A stretch of DNA of 64,000 bases from CAZLMW01 sp964560875 (GTDB taxonomy: Bacteria > Myxococcota_A > UBA9042). Below, piece after piece: positions 33,796 through 42,675 of this stretch. Under the pieces are notes generated by a model. That model was not told the DNA's origin. It saw only the letters and a program-made list of their open reading frames with translations, and did not search any database. A program made the translations under genes and the position numbers. The stretch covers positions 1 through 64,000 of the forward strand of contig CAZLMW010000018.1 of the NCBI GenBank assembly GCA_964560875.1, read 5' to 3'. Each line of letters opens with the position of its first letter. Position 1 is the first letter of the stretch.

Positions 33796-35316
33796 ATGGC
33801 GCGCTCCAGCAACGCACATGTTCTCGCCCATGAGACCGGCACGCTCACGCGCCGCGCCGGCATCGAATGTGTGCTGTGCTACCCAAACACCTACCGGGTC
33901 GCGGGCGCGTCCCTCGGCTACCAGGTGGTCTACCGTATCCTCAACAGCCGCCCGGAGCTCAGCTGTCAGCGCGCTGTATTGCCCGACGACGCCTTCACCA
34001 CAGACCGCGCCCTGCCGATACGCTCCCTCGAGCACGGCATGGGCCTCGAGCAGTTCGACGCGATCTTGTTCTCGATCGCCTACGAGCTCGATATCCCGCA
34101 CGTGGCCGAGATGCTTCGCCGCGCGTCCATCAACCCGCTCGCCGACGAACGCAGCAGCGATGATCCGCCTGTTATTGCCGGTGGCCCGCTGACGCAGAGC
34201 AACGTGCTCGCCCTAGGTGCGTTCATCGACATCGGCGTCATCGGGGAGGCCGAGGTCGCGCTGCAATCGCTGCTCGACTGGCTCCAAGCGGGGATGCCCA
34301 AGGCCGAAATGATGGCCCTCGCCGCGCAAACTCCGGGCTTTTGGGTGCCCACGATCCACGGCAACGCGGTGCCCGACGTGCTCGCGGTGTATGGCCAACA
34401 CATCCCGGCGATCGGTCAGTGGTACTCCAGCGAGGCGGAATTCCGCGACATGGCGCTGCTCGAAACCAGCCGTGGGTGCCCGCGCTACTGCCGTTTCTGC
34501 GTCGTGCGGGCCCCGGTCTCGCCGATGCGCTCCCCACCCTTGCAAAGCGTCGTCGACGCGCTCGATCACGAACCCTATCTGAGCGCACCGCGGATCGGGT
34601 TCGTGGGCGCCGCGGTGAGCGATTGGCCGCATATCAAGGGCGCTCTGGCGGCCGCGGTCGAGCGCGGCAAGGGCGTTGGAATCAGCTCGCTGCGGGCCGA
34701 TCAACTCGACGAAGAGTTTGTTTCGCTGCTCGCCGCTGGCGGCTTCCGTTCCATCACGATCGCGTCGGACGCTGCGTCTCAGCGGATGCGCGGCAAGATG
34801 ATGAAGGGGCTGCGTGAACGTCACTTCATCGGTGCGGCGCGGTTGGCGCGAGAAGCCGGCATGCGGTCCATGAAGCTGTACGTGATCCTTGGCCTGCCCC
34901 AGGAGCAAGACTCCGATCTCGACGAGCTCATCGCGATGTGCCTGGCGATCTCGAAGATCATCCCGCTAGCGATGACCATCTCCCCCTTCGTGCCCAAGCT
35001 CCACACGCCGCTGGCCGAGGCGCCCTTCGAGCCGATCAAGACCCAGATGAAGAAGCTCAAGCGTGTGCAGCGCGCGCTTTCGTCACGGGTCGACGTGCGC
35101 TTTGATTCGCCCCGCTGGGCATGGATCGAGTACCGGCTATCCCAGGGCGGGATGGAGACGGGGCGCGCTGCCTGGCAGGCGTGGCAAGCAGGCGGATCGT
35201 TCGCGGACTGGAAGCGCGCTTTTGCCTCGATCGATCAGGGCAACCACGCCGAAGAGCGGGCCGCAGTTGGGGCCGCTTTGCAGCACGATCTGTGGCCGCT
35301 TACCGGCGCGCGGTAA
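33796..35316 (+). CDS. Radical SAM protein with N-terminal B12-binding-like domain
   Basis: A 506-residue enzyme. Residues about 20-180 have a Rossmann-like fold with the IECVLCYPNTYRVAGASLGYQ motif found in the N-terminal domain of TIGR03960-type radical SAM proteins. The cluster-binding motif is SRGCPRYCRFC near residue 230. The rest includes the SAM-binding GFVGAAVSDWPHIKG and a PQEQDSDLDELIAM helix. Such proteins often act in RNA or cofactor modification; the substrate is not known. An inverted repeat lies directly before the start. Confidence 0.85.
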   Translation: MARSSNAHVLAHETGTLTRRAGIECVLCYPNTYRVAGASLGYQVVYRILNSRPELSCQRAVLPDDAFTTDRALPIRSLEHGMGLEQFDAILFSIAYELDIPHVAEMLRRASINPLADERSSDDPPVIAGGPLTQSNVLALGAFIDIGVIGEAEVALQSLLDWLQAGMPKAEMMALAAQTPGFWVPTIHGNAVPDVLAVYGQHIPAIGQWYSSEAEFRDMALLETSRGCPRYCRFCVVRAPVSPMRSPPLQSVVDALDHEPYLSAPRIGFVGAAVSDWPHIKGALAAAVERGKGVGISSLRADQLDEEFVSLLAAGGFRSITIASDAASQRMRGKMMKGLRERHFIGAARLAREAGMRSMKLYVILGLPQEQDSDLDELIAMCLAISKIIPLAMTISPFVPKLHTPLAEAPFEPIKTQMKKLKRVQRALSSRVDVRFDSPRWAWIEYRLSQGGMETGRAAWQAWQAGGSFADWKRAFASIDQGNHAEERAAVGAALQHDLWPLTGAR

Positions 35317-35331
35317 CCGCGTTCCAAGGCG

Positions 35332-37134
35332 CTACGATCCCGACCGGTAGCCGCAGGGCGACTGGCAAATCGGCACCATCGGGCAGTCGAACCGCAGGTG
35401 GTCGTCCGGGGCCACGTCCTCGAACGCGGCAGCTTCGACGGAGCCGGATGGCAACAGCTTGCAGAGGGTCCGTGAGATGTCGATCAAGCGCGCCTGGCTC
35501 GACGCGAAGTGGCTGTCGATGAGGCGCAATCGGTAGGCCATCATGCGGTTGGCGCGCGAAGGGATGAACGCGACCTCACGCGCGGCAGGCTGCTTCCACG
35601 CCTCGATCCGGACCATCTCGCGGATCAACCAGAACACGGCCGCGGTTGGTGCGCCGCGCAGCAGCCCCTGGCTCAACATGCCAAAGAGCACTTCGGTCGA
35701 CGGCGCTTCGGCCAGCAGCGTTGGCGTGTCCTGTTTTCGGGCAAGCGCGCGACCGCCAATCACGGCGTCGAACAAGGCGGCACGAATCGCGCGGGACGGT
35801 GCATCGCCCTGGGCAAATCCCCAGCGAACCGTGACCTCTGCCAGCGCCTCGGGACGGTCCAGCAACACGGCTGCGGGCCCGAGGCCGCCAACGCGCTCAA
35901 TGAACAGGTCGCACAGCGATCCGTCGGGACGCTCCGCGGACAGGCGCGCCAGCAATCCAGCCATGAACAGGTGTCGCGCCGCTTCGGTGCGAGTCAGGCG
36001 CGTTTCCAGGCCGTACGCCACGAGCAATGAGCCGCCGCCGAGTGCCTTTTGGCGGCCGTGCTCGCGCAAGCGTTTGACCACTTCGGCCACGTCCAGCGCA
36101 TCGTGTGTACAGCCAATCTCGATGGCGGAGGCGCGGACGAGTCGGCTCGGGGCGATGGTCTGTCGCGGCACGGGTGGGCGCGCGGCAACTTCGGCGGGAT
36201 CGGCGGCTTCTTCTGCGGCGGGCTCGGCCTCAGGCTCGAACTGCGCGGCGTACTTCTCGAATATAGCGTCGTCGATCGGCGGCGCCTCTGGCGGCAGATC
36301 GAGCGCATCCTCTTCGCTGGGTTTGGGCGGGGCGGGCGCCGGTTCAGCGGGCTTCTTCGCTGCTGTTTTCGCCTTTGCGGCCGGCTTCTTGGCGGCCGGT
36401 TTCGTTTCGGCCGGCTTCTTGGCGGCCGGTTTCGTTTCGGCCGCTTTCGTTTGGGTTTGCTGTGCGGGTTGCTTTGCCGTCGCGGCGGCCTCAGGTGCGT
36501 TCGCGGCTGCCTCCTGTGCTGCCAACTCGGCGGCTGCCTCTGCGGCTTCTTCCTCTTCTTCCTCTTCTTCCTCGAGGAACTCGTCCACATCGATCATGCG
36601 CAGCCGCGGCACGATAGCTTTGCCTTCGTCGGTCAGACCCCAGCGGATCCCGATGAGCTTGATGCGCCCCGAGCACACCATCCACTTGATCCACGCCTGG
36701 AAGTCGGGCAGCCGGATCTGCTGGCCCGGGTAAACGTAGCTCGTCAGCATCCGGTGCAGCTCGTAGGTCGAGTGCAGGCGCCCGCCGCCTTCCATGTCCA
36801 GCGCTTCCATCACGTACTTGACGAGCAACGTGTTCTGGTCGAGCAGCCGTTCGAAGAGCGCCGTTTTCTGGTCCTCGAGCTCGTCGATCCCAAAAAACTT
36901 GGTGCCCCACGCGCCAAGCGCCGCTTTCTCGCCCTTCTTGTGGTGGATATCGAACAGGCTGAGCGCCACGCCGAGTGTGTCTTTGTTCCAGATCCCCTGC
37001 TCGCGCAGCCAGTCGCGAAAACCCCGATAGGTCAGGTCACTGCGGTGAACGTGACCGAGGATCTTGTTGCCCGTCGTCAACAGCGCCTGTTCGGGCGTGT
37101 CGGGAAAAACCGCATATTCGATACGCTGGACCAT
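35332..37134 (-). CDS. Two-domain protein of unknown function with Ala/Lys/Pro linker
   Basis: A 600-residue protein. The N-terminal 190 residues are helical and open with VQRIEYAVFPDTPEQALLTT; they contain HRMLTSYVYPGQQIRLPDFQ. A Glu-run leads to a low-complexity linker with two exact 30-base direct repeats (36381-36440) giving ETKPAAKKPA copies. The C-terminal 240 residues are helical and end in CPMVPICQSPCG, a possible metal-binding Cys cluster. No signal or membrane segment is visible. I do not recognise either domain. It sits between the radical SAM gene and the tandem repeat array. Confidence 0.75.
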   Translation of the reverse strand: MVQRIEYAVFPDTPEQALLTTGNKILGHVHRSDLTYRGFRDWLREQGIWNKDTLGVALSLFDIHHKKGEKAALGAWGTKFFGIDELEDQKTALFERLLDQNTLLVKYVMEALDMEGGGRLHSTYELHRMLTSYVYPGQQIRLPDFQAWIKWMVCSGRIKLIGIRWGLTDEGKAIVPRLRMIDVDEFLEEEEEEEEEAAEAAAELAAQEAAANAPEAAATAKQPAQQTQTKAAETKPAAKKPAETKPAAKKPAAKAKTAAKKPAEPAPAPPKPSEEDALDLPPEAPPIDDAIFEKYAAQFEPEAEPAAEEAADPAEVAARPPVPRQTIAPSRLVRASAIEIGCTHDALDVAEVVKRLREHGRQKALGGGSLLVAYGLETRLTRTEAARHLFMAGLLARLSAERPDGSLCDLFIERVGGLGPAAVLLDRPEALAEVTVRWGFAQGDAPSRAIRAALFDAVIGGRALARKQDTPTLLAEAPSTEVLFGMLSQGLLRGAPTAAVFWLIREMVRIEAWKQPAAREVAFIPSRANRMMAYRLRLIDSHFASSQARLIDISRTLCKLLPSGSVEAAAFEDVAPDDHLRFDCPMVPICQSPCGYRSGS

Positions 37135-37349
37135 GCCACGCCCTCCATGAACGACTGCGCCGGCAGTCTATCGGGCATTTCTCACAAGTCCACACGCCCC
37201 CGTCGTCGGGGTGATCGGTCACAACTGTTTGAAACCATTGGATTGCGCCCAATTCGCATCAAGTTGACCACCGCCCTGCGCGCATCTAGCATGGCCCCGC
37301 ATGGCTTCATGCATTCGTTCGCCCGTCCAAGCTGTCGGGCCCGTCGATG

Positions 37350-37695
37350 TCGGCGACTGACAATGTTGGCGACTGATGATGTTGGCGACTGATGATGTTG
37401 GCGACTGATGATGTTGGCGACTGATGATGTTGGNNNNNNNNNNNNNNNNNNNNNNNNNNNNNNNNNNNNNNNNNNNNNNNNNNNNNNNNNNNNNNNNNNN
37501 NNNNNNNNNNNNNNNNNNNNNNNNNNNNNNNNNATGTTGGCGACTGATGATGTTGGCGACTGATGATGTTGGCGACTGATGATGTTGGCGACTGAGCAAT
37601 CTTGGCGACTGATAATGTTGGCGACTGAGCAGTGTTGGCGACTGAACAGTGTTGGCGACTGGGCAATGTCGGCGACTGGGCAATGTTGGTGGCAG
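37350..37695. repeat. Tandem repeat array of 16/17-bp units interrupted by an assembly gap
   Basis: The core TTGGCGACTG recurs with a six- or seven-base spacer. Five full units and a partial precede the gap (37350-37433), and nine units plus a decayed tenth follow it (37537-37695). Inner units are identical, with spacer ATGATG. Edge units vary (ACAATG, ATAATG, AGCAATC, AGCAGTG, AACAGTG, GGCAATG), and two cores read TCGGCGACTG. Homogeneous centre and decayed flanks fit growth by slippage or unequal crossover. The array fills most of the 585-base stretch 37135-37719, which otherwise holds no gene; I see no promoter motif in 37135-37349. Confidence 0.95.
37434..37533. other. Assembly gap of 100 N
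   Basis: Exactly 100 undetermined bases, the conventional length for a gap of unknown size, fall inside the tandem repeat array with identical unit sequence on both sides. The true array is therefore probably longer than drawn, and any distance across it is unreliable. Confidence 0.99.
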
Positions 37696-37719
37696 GGGGG
37701 CAATGACCACGCACCATCC

Positions 37720-38721
37720 ATGACGGCAACTCTTCTCAACCAACGCCTCTCGCACCGTATGCGCGCCACCAGGGCGGTCGCGCTTGTCCTGGCCACCGCG
37801 CTGGGCGCCGCTGTGCTCCTCACGGCGCCGTCCGACGCGCTCGCTCGCGGCAAACAATCGGTGCTCATTTTGCGGGTCGAAGGCACCGCAGTCGGCGACA
37901 AGGAACGCATCGCGTTGACCAAGTCGCTGGCCCGCAAAGCCCGCAAATATCGGCACTACCGCATCCATGTCTCCAAGACCGACCTCGTCGAGGAGATGTT
38001 CGAGTTCGAGTGCACAGAGGCCGGCGTCAGCTGCCTTTCGAAGATTGGTAAGAAGTACCGCGCCAACCTCGTTGTCTACAGCGAAATCACCAAAGCGGAC
38101 GGCGGCGGCTACTCCTGGTCGATGCGCGTTGTGCAGATGAAGAGCAAGGATTCGCCGATCGCGCGGGTCGCCCAAAGCACGGTCCAAAAAGTCCCCGACG
38201 TGGCGCGCCCCAAGAAGGCCGCCGCGAACGGGTTGCTCGTGTTGATCGGGCCGGTGGACCTGCCGCAGACACGCACCGTGAAGCAGGGCGTCTTGCACGT
38301 CCGACTCATCGGTGGCGGCGTGGCGCTCGTGTACGTCAATGACAAGCTTGCGGGCCGTTCGTCACTGTCCGGACTGAAGATCAACCTGCAGCCGGGCACC
38401 TACCGCATCAAGGTCGTGCGCGCCGGATACAAGGACTGGAGCCAGTCGGTGAAGATCGCGTCGGGCAAGACGATCGATCGCATCGTCGAGCTGGATCCAT
38501 TGCCCCAAGCAGCGACGAAAGTTGGCACCAAGCCCGTGGTGGCGACTCCGTTGACGCAGCGCTGGTACTTCTGGGCTGGTGTCGTCGTGGTTGGCGCAGC
38601 CGTCGGCGTGACCGTTTGGGCCCTCACCCAACAGGACGAAGAGCAGCAGTTTGGCAACGCCGCGTTCTCGCTGGACAGCAACGACGCCCACCTCGACCCG
38701 GTGTTCGGAGGCGGATCATGA
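37720..38721 (+). CDS. PEGA-domain protein with C-terminal membrane helix
   Basis: A 333-residue protein. An N-terminal hydrophobic segment with AlaxAla-like end (SDALARG) suggests export. Residues 45-150 form a domain with VLILRVEGTAVGDKERIALT and ANLVVYSEITKADGGGYSW, similar to the SHOC/penicillin-style alpha-beta domains that precede PEGA units. The PEGA module lies at about 195-265 (VALVYVNDKLAGRSSLSG, LQPGTYRIKVVRAGYKDW). One membrane helix (WYFWAGVVVVGAAVGVTVWAL) precedes an acidic C-terminus. ATG 37720 is assumed; ATG 37759 is possible. The gene starts just after the repeat array and overlaps the kelch gene by four bases. Confidence 0.8.
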   Translation: MTATLLNQRLSHRMRATRAVALVLATALGAAVLLTAPSDALARGKQSVLILRVEGTAVGDKERIALTKSLARKARKYRHYRIHVSKTDLVEEMFEFECTEAGVSCLSKIGKKYRANLVVYSEITKADGGGYSWSMRVVQMKSKDSPIARVAQSTVQKVPDVARPKKAAANGLLVLIGPVDLPQTRTVKQGVLHVRLIGGGVALVYVNDKLAGRSSLSGLKINLQPGTYRIKVVRAGYKDWSQSVKIASGKTIDRIVELDPLPQAATKVGTKPVVATPLTQRWYFWAGVVVVGAAVGVTVWALTQQDEEQQFGNAAFSLDSNDAHLDPVFGGGS

Positions 38722-40577
38722 AGCGCCTCGTTTCGCGGGCATGGGTCCGTTTTCCGGCCGTCCTCGTCTGCCTCGGTGCGCTCGTCGCGACCGGTTGCGC
38801 GGCCGATGACATGGGCGATGACGGCGAGCTCGGCACGTTCTCCTTCGCGTTGACCGGCGTGATTCCCGGGGTCAAGGCGATGGAGGTCAAGGTCTTCAAC
38901 GGCCCCGTGACGTCGCTGACCAAGGTCCACAAGTTCGAGCTCGGTTGCATCCCGTACGTGACCGGCGCGGATTCGTCGAACAACGCGTTTACGCTCGACA
39001 AATTGCCCGCGCGGGACGACTACTCGATCCTGGTCAACCTCTACAGTGATGACGCCTGCACGAAGCTGACGGTCCGCGGTTACCGAGGCGGTATCACGGT
39101 CGCACCCGGCACCGAAAAGGACGCGACGAAGACGCCCTACTACATTCAGCCCTACCGCATGGGTAAGTTCACGGGGCTGGCGACGGCAAGCGCGATCAAG
39201 CGTGCCGAAGTGCAGAAGCTGTCGTGCACGACAGAGAGCGATTGCCGCGGAGCAAGTGGTCACCCGGCTGCTACCTGCGTCAACAACCAATGCAACCTCG
39301 ACAGCCTGTTTCCGCTCAACGGAGGCGCCGGCCGCGCTTTCCCCAACGTCGTGGCCCTGCCCGATGGTCGCGTGGCCATCAGCGGCGGCTTCTCTGTGCA
39401 ACCGCTCGATGGGCGTTGGACGGCGACAAAAGAGCGCGTCGAGGTCTTCGATCCCACCCTTGGCCGATTCCTCGACACCGCGCTTTCGATCGACAACTTC
39501 GGCGTCGAGGCGCGCGTTGGGCTGGGCACCGCGATCCCGTGGACCGACTCGACGTTTGTCCAGGTCGGCGGGCAGGGCAAAGTGCGCATCAAGATCGTGC
39601 CGCAAGGTGTTGTGTCTGGCTTGATGGACGCCGAATGCGCCGGCGGCGCTGCAGCTTGCCCGGTATCCAAAGCTGTGTGGCATGTCGACGTGACCAAGAA
39701 GTCCTCCTCCGGAACGTTGTTGCCCGGTCCGATCGCGCTGCCGGTCGTGGCCAAGGTCGCGACATCGGCCGGAACCCGGGTCCTCGTGGCCGGCGGCGTT
39801 GAAGTTCCCGTGCCGACCGCTGGCGACATTCCGCGCCGGGGTGAAGCGCTCCTTTGCAACGTCAGCTCCGGCTCATCGGACTGCAACGAGGCAAAGGCGA
39901 AGATGAAAACGGGTCGCGCCAACGCGACCTGGGCTTGTGTGAAGACGAGCGCAAGCGGTTGCACGCATCTGCTGATCATCGGCGGCCGCTCCGCGAAGAG
40001 CTCCGCCGCGCCGCTGGCCGAGGTCTACAACGCGCAGACCGACACGTTCGACGAAGTGAACGTCGAAGGAACGCCGCCGCCACAGGCGCACGGCGGTTCG
40101 CTGGTTCGGGCTGGCAACCGGTTCTACCTGCTCGGCGCTTCGGGACAGCGCCTCTTCCTCGAAGGCCGCACGCCCAAGTCCACGAGCCCGATCGCGCCCT
40201 ATCGCCTCGATGTCGACACATCATCGAGCACCTTCAAGGTGACCTTCTCCAAGGTGAACGTGACGGCCTCCGGCGTCTCCGGCGGAGGTGCCCGTGCGCT
40301 CGTTGCCGCGATCGGTTTCTCGGACGGCAGCGCGGTCATGGCCGGCGGCGTCGACGCCAAAAACCAGATCGTGTCCGACGCCATCGTCATCAACAAAGAC
40401 GGTGTCGGCGACGCCCGCGTGCCCCTCGAACAAGCCCGATACGGCGCCGGAATCGCCCCGATCACGGCCAGCGGCCCCCTCAATGGGTGCGCGCTGCTTG
40501 CTGGCGGTATCGGAACGGCGAACGGCGGGGTGGCACCGACCCACCACGTCGAGGTGTATTGCCCGCCGGCTCCGTAG
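38718..40577 (+). CDS. Kelch-like beta-propeller lipoprotein
   Basis: A 619-residue lipoprotein (lipobox VATGC, Cys about 27). Residues about 60-150 form a beta-domain. After SCTTESDCRG...CVNNQCNLDS, a Cys-rich knot, the rest shows kelch-type repeats: VVALPDGRVAISGG, TFVQVGGQG, TRVLVAGGVEV, LIIGGRSAKSSAAPLAEVYN and CALLAGGIG. This is a galactose-oxidase-type propeller often found on the cell surface. Its start overlaps the PEGA-protein stop, so the two proteins are probably a unit. Ligand unknown. Confidence 0.85.
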   Translation: MKRLVSRAWVRFPAVLVCLGALVATGCAADDMGDDGELGTFSFALTGVIPGVKAMEVKVFNGPVTSLTKVHKFELGCIPYVTGADSSNNAFTLDKLPARDDYSILVNLYSDDACTKLTVRGYRGGITVAPGTEKDATKTPYYIQPYRMGKFTGLATASAIKRAEVQKLSCTTESDCRGASGHPAATCVNNQCNLDSLFPLNGGAGRAFPNVVALPDGRVAISGGFSVQPLDGRWTATKERVEVFDPTLGRFLDTALSIDNFGVEARVGLGTAIPWTDSTFVQVGGQGKVRIKIVPQGVVSGLMDAECAGGAAACPVSKAVWHVDVTKKSSSGTLLPGPIALPVVAKVATSAGTRVLVAGGVEVPVPTAGDIPRRGEALLCNVSSGSSDCNEAKAKMKTGRANATWACVKTSASGCTHLLIIGGRSAKSSAAPLAEVYNAQTDTFDEVNVEGTPPPQAHGGSLVRAGNRFYLLGASGQRLFLEGRTPKSTSPIAPYRLDVDTSSSTFKVTFSKVNVTASGVSGGGARALVAAIGFSDGSAVMAGGVDAKNQIVSDAIVINKDGVGDARVPLEQARYGAGIAPITASGPLNGCALLAGGIGTANGGVAPTHHVEVYCPPAP

Positions 40578-40583
40578 CTGCTG

Positions 40584-42644
40584 ATGCGCCGCGCCGAGCG
40601 GTCGCGCCCTGCGATCCCATCCGAATCCATCCTCGCCGCCGGCGCCCTGGTCGCCGGATTCGCATGGCTTGTTGCTCCCGGTGCGGCGTTCTTTGATAGC
40701 GGCGAGCTCGCAACCACGGCCCTCGATCTCGGCGTACCCCATCCCACCGGGTTTCCGCTGCTGAACCTGGCCGGGCACGCCATCGCGATGGTTCCGCTCG
40801 GTCCCGCATCGTCGCGCGTGCACTTGCTCGGTGCCGTGCTGACCGTCGCGGCGGCTTTGGTGTGGCTGGTGACGTTGCTCGGCTCGCGATCAAAACAGCT
40901 CCCCGGCGAAACGTGGTTGTGGTTGGCGACGCTGGCGGTGGCCGTCGCAAGCCCGTCCCTGGTGCGTCACGCCATCGCGACCGAGGTGTATCCGCTCGTC
41001 CTGTTGCACGCCGCGTGTCTCGCGCTGGCGGCCTCGCATCACCATCCGCGCGCGCTGGCCTTCGTCTCGGGACTCGTCGCGATTTCGGTTGGAATCCACG
41101 CCGAATCGGTGCTGCTTGCCGGCCTGACGCTGATTGTCGTGCTGGCGATGAGGCTGCGGGCTGGCGGGGTCACGAGGCTTGGCGGTTCCGTCGCGGCCGG
41201 GCTCACATTCGTGGCTGTCGGAGGTCTCGTGATCGCCTATTTGCCGCTGGCGGCCACGCGTCCCGCCGGATTCAGTTGGGGTGACGTCACGACGCCCGCG
41301 GCGTTATGGGATCACCTGTCCGCCGCGAGCATTCGCCGCGCTTTTGACAGCGATATCGGCACTGCGGGCGCCGGCGTGGCCGTCATGCGCCTTGGAGCGG
41401 GAGTCTGGCGCGACATCGGGTATCTCCTGCCGGTCGCCGGGATCGGCGTCGCGGCGGCTTGGCGAGACAGTCCGCGCGCATGCGTTGCCACCGGCGCATT
41501 GATCGTGGTGGATGCGCTCTACAGCGTCCTGATCAACCCGATGGGCCTTGTCGACCAGCAGTGTGGGCTCATTGTCGCGCTCGGTCTCGGCGCGCTCGCG
41601 GCGCGTGGCTGTGTGGCCGCGGTCGAGTTGTTGGCGACACATGGAAAAGCAGTCGCGGTGGTCGCGCTTGTCGGCCTTCTTTCAATCGCCGGCTTGCGCG
41701 CCACGGACGCCATCGCGGCCCAGCATCCGGCGTCGATCGTCTCGATGGCCCGGTGGACGGGAACCTGGTTGCAGCGTCGACCCGCCGGACAGCTCGTTGT
41801 CGTCTCGGCCGACCACACGGCGTCCGGCTGCGTTCACGCCCAGGTCGCCGAAGGGCAGCGCCCCGACGTCCTCTGCATGCCCGGTGTGTTCGCGCGGCAA
41901 CCTCGCATGTTGAAAGTTCTCGCCCGGACCGGTCGCTCCGGCTTCGACGCCGCGATCGTACCCACCCGAAAAGCCGAAAATGTGCGCGATATGGCCGCCG
42001 CGATGGCCAAGTGGCTGCGCCCACCCCTGCGCAACGGACCGGTCGGTTGGGAGCTTGGCAATACGGCCGAAGACGCCCAGGTCGCGGCCCATTTCCGGCC
42101 CGGATTTCCGGCGGGAGAGGTCACGCTCGGCGCGGTTTCCGACCGGGATGTTCGCCGCGCCGTCGCCTCTGGCATCGAAGCAGCGGAGGCGTACTGCGGC
42201 GTCGACAACGTGACGTGTCCACCCGGGAGTGAAGCCGCACGTTTTGTCGCGCGATGGGCGTCCGTCACCGCCGCGCGCTTGCTCATCGCCAATCGCCCCG
42301 GACCCGAAAGCTTGCTCGACGCGGCCATCGCATGGTCGCCGCGCGATCCGCACATCCTCAACAACCGTGCCGTTTGGCAGCTGTCGGTCGGCGATATCGG
42401 GGGAGCCCGCAAGACGGCCGCGATCGCGATGGCGAGCCCCGTGCCGTACGCGCCCATCTACCGAACCGCCACCCGCGCCGCCCTGGCGGCCGCCGACGTG
42501 GACTCCGCAATCACGCACGCCAAGCGGTTGCTCGAACTCCGACATCACAGCCCTGGCAGCCAACGTTGGCTCCGTCGTCTCGCCCGCGACGCTGATCCCG
42601 CGGTCTCCACCCGGCTCCTGGCCCTTGTCGGTCGCGGCGGATGA
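40584..42644 (+). CDS. DUF2723-family polytopic membrane protein, glycosyltransferase-like
   Basis: A 686-residue protein. The N-terminal signature FFDSGELATTALDLGVPHPTG is that of DUF2723 proteins, which are predicted to be GT-C-type glycosyltransferases with the DSGE motif in the first periplasmic loop. About ten membrane helices fill residues 15-400. The C-terminal 250 residues are soluble, with a TPR-like run (ILNNRAVWQLSVGDIGGARKT and SAITHAKRLLELRHH). It lies six bases after the kelch-lipoprotein gene, and its stop is 31 bases before the helicase start. A role in modifying envelope proteins is inference. Confidence 0.82.
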   Translation: MRRAERSRPAIPSESILAAGALVAGFAWLVAPGAAFFDSGELATTALDLGVPHPTGFPLLNLAGHAIAMVPLGPASSRVHLLGAVLTVAAALVWLVTLLGSRSKQLPGETWLWLATLAVAVASPSLVRHAIATEVYPLVLLHAACLALAASHHHPRALAFVSGLVAISVGIHAESVLLAGLTLIVVLAMRLRAGGVTRLGGSVAAGLTFVAVGGLVIAYLPLAATRPAGFSWGDVTTPAALWDHLSAASIRRAFDSDIGTAGAGVAVMRLGAGVWRDIGYLLPVAGIGVAAAWRDSPRACVATGALIVVDALYSVLINPMGLVDQQCGLIVALGLGALAARGCVAAVELLATHGKAVAVVALVGLLSIAGLRATDAIAAQHPASIVSMARWTGTWLQRRPAGQLVVVSADHTASGCVHAQVAEGQRPDVLCMPGVFARQPRMLKVLARTGRSGFDAAIVPTRKAENVRDMAAAMAKWLRPPLRNGPVGWELGNTAEDAQVAAHFRPGFPAGEVTLGAVSDRDVRRAVASGIEAAEAYCGVDNVTCPPGSEAARFVARWASVTAARLLIANRPGPESLLDAAIAWSPRDPHILNNRAVWQLSVGDIGGARKTAAIAMASPVPYAPIYRTATRAALAAADVDSAITHAKRLLELRHHSPGSQRWLRRLARDADPAVSTRLLALVGRGG

Positions 42645-42675
42645 CCTCATCCCCGCCGTTGGTTATCGTGCCGAC

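Noticed and set aside
37350..37695. CRISPR array
   Set aside because: The repeat core is only 10 bases and the spacers are 6-7 bases and mostly identical; no cas genes are present.
37182..37946. Open frames reading through the tandem repeat and the N gap
   Set aside because: They contain undetermined bases and a repeat of non-triplet period, so continuity is artificial.
42229..42675. Upstream extension of the NERD/UvrD helicase
   Set aside because: It overlaps the 3' end of the DUF2723 gene out of frame and has Arg/Pro/Ser-rich shadow composition.
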